From Tamarix chinensis (lineage: Eukaryota; Streptophyta; Magnoliopsida; Caryophyllales; Tamaricaceae): 64,000 nucleotides of DNA. The translations under genes were made by a program, and so were the position numbers. The first letter of the stretch is position 1, and every line of letters begins with the position of its first letter. Location: the NCBI GenBank assembly GCA_030549775.1, contig CM060175.1, forward strand, positions 84,410,245 to 84,474,244, in the 5' to 3' direction. Below are positions 57,561-64,000 of the stretch, piece after piece. The notes under the pieces are model-generated. The model had not been told where the DNA came from. It searched no databases and saw nothing but the letters and a program-made list of their open reading frames with translations.

Positions 57561-60500
57561 ACACAACGCTCCTGACCACTATTATTGCTGGTGAACCAGT
57601 CTCCAGGGTAGAACGCTCCTAGCTACTATTATTTGTCGGTGGACCGGTCTGGCCTCGACTCACATGGTGTTCCACTATAAGTGATTAATATTTTCCATAA
57701 TTTATTAACAACTAGATTGAATTTATTGAGCTTGGGATCCCCTACTATTATAGTCAATGGATCGGAATACATATACTCATCATCCAAGACAACACACTCC
57801 TGGACTACTATTATATCCGATAGACCGATACTTATAATCATACTCAACTGGGCCTAACTCATTAGTATTTCACTTTCATAATTAGTGTTTTTCCTTTTTA
57901 ATCAGCACAACAATTCCATTTATTTGCTTCGGATAGGAGATCAAGATCTTGGGACACAAAGGTACACCGGTCGCACTAGTGCATATAAGTTACTCAGTAC
58001 CCTTGTACCATTAACCCAGGGATGCAAAGGTACCCTGGTCGTACTGGTGCATAAAGCTACTCAGTACCCTACCGATAAGGACACCTAATCCATACGTATG
58101 TATACCCCCTAAATAAGTCCGTAGAGCTAGATAGAGTAAGACATAGGGATTGGCTGGGGCATAAAAGCACACCAACAAATACCAGAATAATCGTGGGCTA
58201 AACCACATCTTTAGGGTAGCGACCCCTAAAGAGCCACCATTTCCGATCTCGATATTTTTCACTTTAAGTATTCTTGTCTTATATAAGATGATCACGAGAA
58301 GTACAACAATCAGATACTTATTCACTTTCAATAATTCTGATATCATTAGGTATTTCTTATTTGTACGGTTATCCAAAATAACATAGAGGAATCATTAAGG
58401 CCATCATAATTTCATCCAATTCCGATTTAGGATTCGTTCTTGTGATACTTACTAATTGTCAAATACCATTATCTTACTATTTAGTGTTACTTGAGTCTTA
58501 TTACAAAACTCCGTTATCCCATCGACATATTAGATACGAATTACTGATTTACCCCTTTCTTGTATAATTATTAAACCATCCCTTCCTTACTCGCCAATTT
58601 ACCATATTACATTTCATGTTGCATAATTACCAAATTACCCTTTGCTCGGTTTGGGTTACTGAATTATCTCCCATACTTATTAGGTCACTAATCACCATCA
58701 TAATTGTTACACTTATCATATTTCCATTTGGTTGGTTAGATTACCAAATGTCCTTCTCCTTTGTTATAATTACCAAATTGCCTTTTAGTTGGTCAAGTTA
58801 CCAAATTACCCTTATTCATTATCATAATTACCAAAATACCTTTCTCCATTATCATAATTACCAAACTACCCTTTAGTTGGTTAAATTACCAAATTACCCT
58901 TCTCCATTATCATAATTAACAAATTACCCTTCTCTATTATCATAATTACTATTTTACCCTTTAGTTGGTTAATTTACTAATTTACCATTTTCCATCATCA
59001 TAATTACCAAATTGCCCTTATCTATCATCATAATTACCAATTTACCCTTTAGATGGTTAAATTACCATTTTACCCTTCTCCATTATCATAATTACCAAAT
59101 TACCCTTCATCATTATCATAATTACTATTTTACCCTTCTCCATTATTATAATTACCATTTTACCCTTTAGTTGGTTAAATTACCAAATTACCCTTTTACT
59201 TGTAAAATTACCATTTTATCCTTTTACTTATAAAATTACCAATTTACCATTTACTTCCAAAATTACCATTTTTCCTTTACTTCCAAAGTTACCATAATAC
59301 CTTTAACTTCTAAAATTACCATAATACCCTTTTACTTATAATTTACTTTTTTCCGCTTTACTTTCAAAATTACCATAATACCCTTAACTTCTAAAATTAC
59401 CATTTTGCCCTTATTACACCACTTTTATTAAATTATTATCACTACATAAAATAGTAATATTAGTACTCCATTCTCATTATCCAACTCCACCAACTATTAT
59501 ACTTCAACATAATAATAATTAACATCCACACATATTAGGCTACACTCCTGCACAAGACATATTACCAAAATGCTCATAGGGCTCACATTAATATTATTTA
59601 TGGATCAATGGTCACAATAACATAATATAACATGGATAAGTACTCAACATTTTCAATAATAACCAAACTCTTTCCTTAAGCAATATTTCCACACATAACA
59701 TATAAACTAATACTCTTTTATTTTTATCAATCAATATAAGCAAATATATACATTATATTAAACAACATATATCATCCATATCAATATATTAAAATCCTAA
59801 TGTGCTAACATAAGCTTATCCATGTGGTTAAGTGGGGTTTAACGACTACCTTAATTTCTATAAAAATCGAACCTTATCAGTATCCCCGTTAAAGATTCAA
59901 GCTTTGATTAGTAAAACCAATACCTAAAAATAATATCCATACTTATCATATTAAACATGAGAAAACCAAAGAATAAATCTTTATAAACTTAATTAATGAA
60001 ATACTTAACTTAAATATTATTATACCTTAAAACTTATTAACCAAAATACACCAAGGCATGCATCAACTCATACTACTCATGTAGCATAAGGTGCATGCAA
60101 AACAAGAGGGGTAATGGCTCAAAATGACATAAGAGGAAGAAGAGGGAGTCAATTTCGGGTTAGGGTTTTGGGGCTAGGAAAGAAGGTAGATGGGGGAGGA
60201 TTTAGGGTAAGGGAAGGGTGTAGGGGTGAAGAGGGGGTGTAGGTGGTGGTCGAGGATAGGTTGTTGGTAGCCAAGGGCGGCGGTGGCGGCAGTGAGGCTG
60301 CAAAGGTGGTTGTCGAGGTGGAGGTGGTTCAGAAGGAAGGAAAAGGGAGAGAAAAAAATGAGGGACTATAAGGGTTGGTTTCTGCCAAAGGAGGTGAGGG
60401 GTGGTAGGGGAGGTTGTAGGGAGTGGTTTGGTGGCTCAGGTGGTGGCAGGACGGCGGCAGAAGGAGGGTTGTAGGGAGGTTGCCAAGAAGGGAGGAAAAA

Positions 60501-61048
60501 GAAGAGAAAATGGAGAGGGGAGGAAGAAGGGACTGCAGGGGGTGGCTTGGTGGTGTAGGGTGGTAGTAGGGGATGGAAGAAGATGGTGTAGGTGGCTGGT
60601 GAGGTGGTGACACCGGCGAAATAGGGTGGCGGAGCAAATATAGGGATGGGAATGGAAGGAGAAGAAAAGGGAGAAGAAGGAGATAGGGGAAGGGCGAAGA
60701 CTCGAAGAAAATGGGGTAGGAAGACCTAGTGAAGATAAGAAAAAGGAGAGGGAGAGACAGAGGGAGTAGGTGGCTGGTCAGGGCGACAATAGGGTGGAAG
60801 GGGTGGTCAGGTGGCAGGGAGAGGGAAGGGAAGAAGAGGAAAGAATTCAGGCGTGGTTGGAGGGTGCAAGGGTTGGTTTTGTTCGAAATGGGGAAGAAAA
60901 GGACGGGGGAGAGAGGGGGAGAGAGGGAGATGCAGGTGGTGGTCAGGGTGGCGGTTACAGGCGGTGGTCAAGCGTGCTCGGCATGGACGTCAAGGGCATG
61001 TTGAGGCAGAAGGTAGAAGAAGAAGAAAGAAAGAGAGAGAAGGGCATG
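57561..61048 (-). mobile_element. Inverted gypsy-like LTR fragment
   Basis: Read on the minus strand it follows the order of the plus-oriented LTRs: polypyrimidine leader (61048-60120), AATTTAAGGTAT/TTTAGGTATTGGTTTTAC segment (60050-59880), ATTACC array (59425-58560), CTCAGTA segment and CCGG minisatellite (57830-57568). Neither true terminus is present: it abuts the end of the outer LTR on the left and another LTR fragment on the right. Frames in the purine-rich part (60283-61246) are low-complexity. Confidence 0.65.
58560..59425. repeat. ATTACCAAATTACCCTTCTCCATTATCATA array
   Basis: About 28 units of 28-30 bases, each starting ATTACC/ATTACT. Two unit types alternate: a 30-base one ending CATTATCATA and a 28-base one ending TTAGTTGGTTAA. 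It is the inverted counterpart of the arrays at 50280 and 53160. Confidence 0.92.
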
Positions 61049-61207
61049 CTCCTCCTCCTCCTCCTCCGTCTTCTTCTTCTTCTTCTTTTTCTTCTTCTTT
61101 ACCCTCGATTGTTGTTGGCCATTGCTGCCGACCCCCGCCTCTTTTCCCTTCTCTTTACCCTCGATTGTTGTAAAGGTTTAGAGTACACTGTCGTACAAAC
61201 ACTCAAA

Positions 61208-61470
61208 CACCCTACTGCACAGCTGTGCAACCTCTACAATATCTGACTGTGCATACATTTTCCTCTCGGCCTGATTCTGCACGGCCGTGTAACTTTTGCA
61301 CCACCTGGTCGTGCATCTTTTCTTCCTTCAAATTGTTGTGCACTGGTGCTACACGACTGTGCAACTTCTGCACCACCTGGCCGTGTATTTTCTTTTCTCT
61401 CGACTTGTACTCTGATTTTGCATGACCGTGCAACTTTTGCACTGCTTGCCAGTGCAACTTTTTGTTGGCC
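61208..61470. repeat. ~70-bp tandem repeat with CGTGCAACTT core
   Basis: Four units (about 61210, 61278, 61353 and 61418) contain GCACGRCCGTGYAACTTNTGCACCACCTGG-like text. The minus frame 61212-61472 shows the period as a repeated VQKLHGRA, but the frame has no start context or conservation to make it a gene. Confidence 0.75.
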
Positions 61471-62344
61471 ATGCAACCTCATTTTCACCTCAAATCTTCT
61501 TCAAACACTACCAAAATTTAACCATAGCTCCACCACACATATTTCTACACTTCCATACAATTCAAGTTCCATTCAACTTTGGTAAATTCCATTTTTTACC
61601 CTTCTCTACCATAATTTCCCTCTTAATCTTTAACCCCCGATCCTAATCATATTTTATCTTGTTTTATAGGTGATTTTTCCAGTGATCTAGAGGGAAGTAT
61701 AGGATTTACGTGCATAGAGTCCGATGTCCTTGTCGGTAAGGATACATATCATAGCTAGGGATTTATGTGATAATTGTATCTTTGTATATGCTTTTGTGTT
61801 GAGTATATTATATTAAAAAATTCGAGTATGGAAATACTATGATATGATATTCTTGAGAGTAATGAAATTATACAAGTTCATATTTGGGTATAATATTGGA
61901 TACAAAATACCTATGGGAAAGTAAGGATACATGTCATAGTTAGGGTTTTATGTGATACATGTATTTTCCTTGTATTGTTGATGTATACTTTTGTGTTGAA
62001 TATGTGGTATTGAATAATTAATTATGAAAATTCTATGAGATGATGTCCTTTGGAGTAATGAAATTATGTAAGTATATGTTTGGGTATAATATTTGTTACA
62101 AAATATCTATGGAAAACTTAGGATATGTACTTCGAATAATAAGTGGACATGTATATGATTTGGGTTTTATAAAGCTTTGGGAGAATATGATTGTCTTGAT
62201 TACCTTGAGGGTATTATGATCTTTTGAGGATAATTATGTGGTCTTATGTGTTTAAATGTATATCTTGAGTTTGGCATGACAATATACAATCAACTCTGAA
62301 AAAGATATTAATCATGTAAAGTGAAAGATCACTTGAGTCGAGCC

Positions 62345-62760
62345 GAGGTGTTTATATGGCTCAGTTCCACCAGATAATAATAGTGGCTCGTGTGTCTTGT
62401 CCCCTAGAGGTGCTCTAGTTCGTTCCACCAGATTAAGAATAGTGGGGCCCCATACTCAATGTGAATGAAAATGCAATTAAGAGTTAAAGTTTAAATGGAA
62501 AGATACTAATCATTTAAAGTGAAATAATACGTGAGTCAGGACCGAGGTGTTGACTCCCTTCCACCAGATAATAATAGTGGCTCGGGTGTCTTGTCCCCAA
62601 GAGGTGCTTCAGACCATTCCACTGGTTTAATAAATAGTGACTCATGAGTATTTTTACTCAGAGAGGTGTTGGCTCCATTCCACCGGATAATAATAGTGGC
62701 TCGGGTGTCTTGTCCTCGAGAGATGTTTCAAAGCGTTCCACCAATTTAAGAATAGTAGGG
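62345..62760. repeat. Diverged TTCCACCAGATAATAATAGTGG minisatellite
   Basis: Six copies of TTCCACCAGATAATAATAGTGGCTCG with GTGTCTTGTCC spacers. It stands where the CCGG minisatellite stands in the other LTRs, but the left half of the palindrome has decayed here. Confidence 0.8.
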
Positions 62761-63385
62761 TCGCTGAACTCAATGTAAATAAAATATTTGAAATATAGTA
62801 TATCTAATGAAAGACTTGGAATCAGTATTTATCTGGCTTTCTTCTATTTATGCATGTATGATTTGCTTATGAGAATTCTTGTATTATGTGTAATCCTGCT
62901 TGATTGTACCGTTACCTTACTCAGTATGTAGCGTACTGATCATCCATTTCATAGGTGTTGCTAAATCCAACGAGTAGACTACTCAGATGTTTATGTGTAG
63001 GTCGATGAGGACTAGGTTGATGACTTCGTAGCTTTTGATGCTATATGTGTGGAGGATTAATTCATTGATATCTGGGTTGGGCGTAGAGTCATGTTAGTTT
63101 TTACTCGGATACCTTTTTGGACTCTTAGTTTCATGGGATCCCTTTTTTGGTTATATTTTGATATTGTAATTGGAGTAAATCTCCAAATACTTATTTGATG
63201 TATAAAAAGTTGTCTCATCTCTTTCTAATCATGTTTTAAAATTTTCTAATCATTTTGCCTTGTGATTGATGTAAGGATGGTAGGATAAGCCAGACTTTTG
63301 TTAATCACAGCGGTAACACCCAATTATTTGATTATACGCTTCCGCTTGAAACAAAATTTTCAGTATTAAATTTGGGAGTGTTACA

Positions 63386-64000
63386 ATAGTAGTCAGGTGC
63401 GTTTTGCCTTGTAGAGTGTTTTTAGTCCACCGACTATAAAAGGGGAATCCTAGCACTCACATGTATATAATTCGAGAGATGATGATTGAATAATGATTAA
63501 TTAATGGCTTAAGATCAAAATTATTGATTTCACCTTTATGATCCATTGATATATTATATGTTTGGCTTCGGTTCTTGTCCCTGCTTGGGTATATGATGGA
63601 ATTGTTAAGTTCATGGATTTTGTGCTATGCATTTCTTATCGTATCTCTTGTTACTTTGTGTATTATTTCCGATGTCTACTATGATTCTTCTAAGCCCCCT
63701 TATGTTATTGTTTTATATCGTTTATGAATGATGTGTTGCATATGGACCCCGCCTTTCAGTCTGGTATAAAGGGTTACTCAGTACTATAGTATTGAAATGT
63801 TTCATTTGTGGGCCCCTGCCTATTCAATGGGTAGTGTTCCTTGCAGGTGCTATTCAAGCGGGTATTAGGTACGAGTGTAAGGGTTATCCAGAAAACTTTT
63901 AGGGTTTCTCTTTCCACCTTTTTAATTCATTGGTAAATAATTTCACTCTTGTAACCACTAATAGTGGGTTTATATCTTTTGTAACGAATTTAGTGTGCTA
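63386..64000 (+). mobile_element. Older gypsy-like LTR fragment running off the window
   Basis: It resumes mid-LTR with AGTCAGGTGCGTTTTGCC, CCGACTATAAAAGGGG and a GGGTTACTCAGTACTATAGTATTGAA segment that matches 52460 in the second LTR. It is interrupted on the left by the LTR ending at 63385 and continues beyond the window. Confidence 0.65.

Larger units (their letters stand above)
61049..63385 (+). mobile_element. Plus-oriented gypsy-like LTR fragment with intact right end
   Basis: It begins abruptly in a polypyrimidine leader. It then has a ~70-bp tandem repeat, two similar segments near 61735-61800 and 61925-61990 (AAGGATACATATCATAG...), the CCGG-type minisatellite, CTTACTCAGTATGTAGCGTACTG and the end GGGAGTGTTACA at 63385. 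The following ATAGT looks like a target-site base set inside an older LTR, but the left partner is missing. Confidence 0.65.

Noticed and set aside
61212..61472. 86-codon repeat protein with VQKLHGRA units
   Set aside because: The period mirrors a DNA-level 70-bp tandem repeat in an LTR. There is no start context or independent support.
1..64000. tRNA, rRNA or snoRNA genes
   Set aside because: No sequence that I could fold into a convincing cloverleaf or match to rRNA was noticed. The only tRNA-like boxes are the pair inside the hAT element at 55694-55740.

Overview
This is nuclear DNA of a flowering plant. The evidence is three spliced or secretory genes of plant-specific type (a UBC32-class ER ubiquitin-conjugating enzyme, a pectin-methylesterase-inhibitor-like wall protein and a plant universal stress protein), GT-AG introns, AT-rich intergenic DNA, and a dense population of Ty1/copia, Ty3/gypsy-type and hAT elements with intact target-site duplications. 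I cannot place it to species. There are no bacterial operons, no CRISPR array and no RNA gene that I can support.

Layout. 1-7,180: AT-rich intergenic DNA with a 338-bp hAT-type MITE (3984-4321) and possible decayed LTR material. 7,181-9,590: UBC32 on the + strand, five exons, with a textbook ER-stress element (CCAAT-N9-CCACG) in its promoter. 10,372-14,692: a 4.3-kb non-autonomous hAT-like element with an 8-bp target duplication; it carries GGGTC-rich blocks near both ends and a five-copy 295-bp tandem array with dimeric higher-order structure. 16,792-21,273: a decayed Ty1/copia element whose gag-protease boundary is interrupted by a 1.7-kb solo LTR. 21,274-23,612: a gypsy-like LTR containing a 30-bp minisatellite. 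24,503-25,336 (-): PMEI-like gene. 26,734-29,373 (-): four-exon universal stress protein gene with a solo LTR in intron 1.

From about 30.4 kb to the end the window is a nest of very long LTRs of one gypsy-like superfamily (ends TGTAAYA...TRTTACA). There is a 4.9-kb solo LTR (31283-36193, minus) beside an LTR (36297-57560) that was split by a second solo LTR (39373-52904, 5-bp duplication GTTAA). The second was split in turn by a young LARD-like element (40299-49620, minus) with a 5.0-kb LTR, a tRNA-Met primer site, a polypurine tract and only 1.5 kb of non-coding interior. A 690-bp hAT element (55283-55972) sits in the outer LTR. After 57.56 kb come rearranged, inverted LTR fragments meeting head to head near 61.05 kb. 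The LTRs are modular: a polypyrimidine leader (one copy expanded into a ~709-bp TTC/GAA tract), tandem ATTACC or AAACCCTAA arrays, and a recurring near-palindromic CCGGTGGACCGG minisatellite.

The genes do not form an operon. UBC32 and the stress protein are both stress-associated, and from memory UBC32, a USP gene and PMEI genes lie near each other on Arabidopsis chromosome 3 (At3g17000-At3g17220), so the gene order may be an old syntenic block later inflated by transposons. I found no new protein system. The most unusual material is in the repeats.
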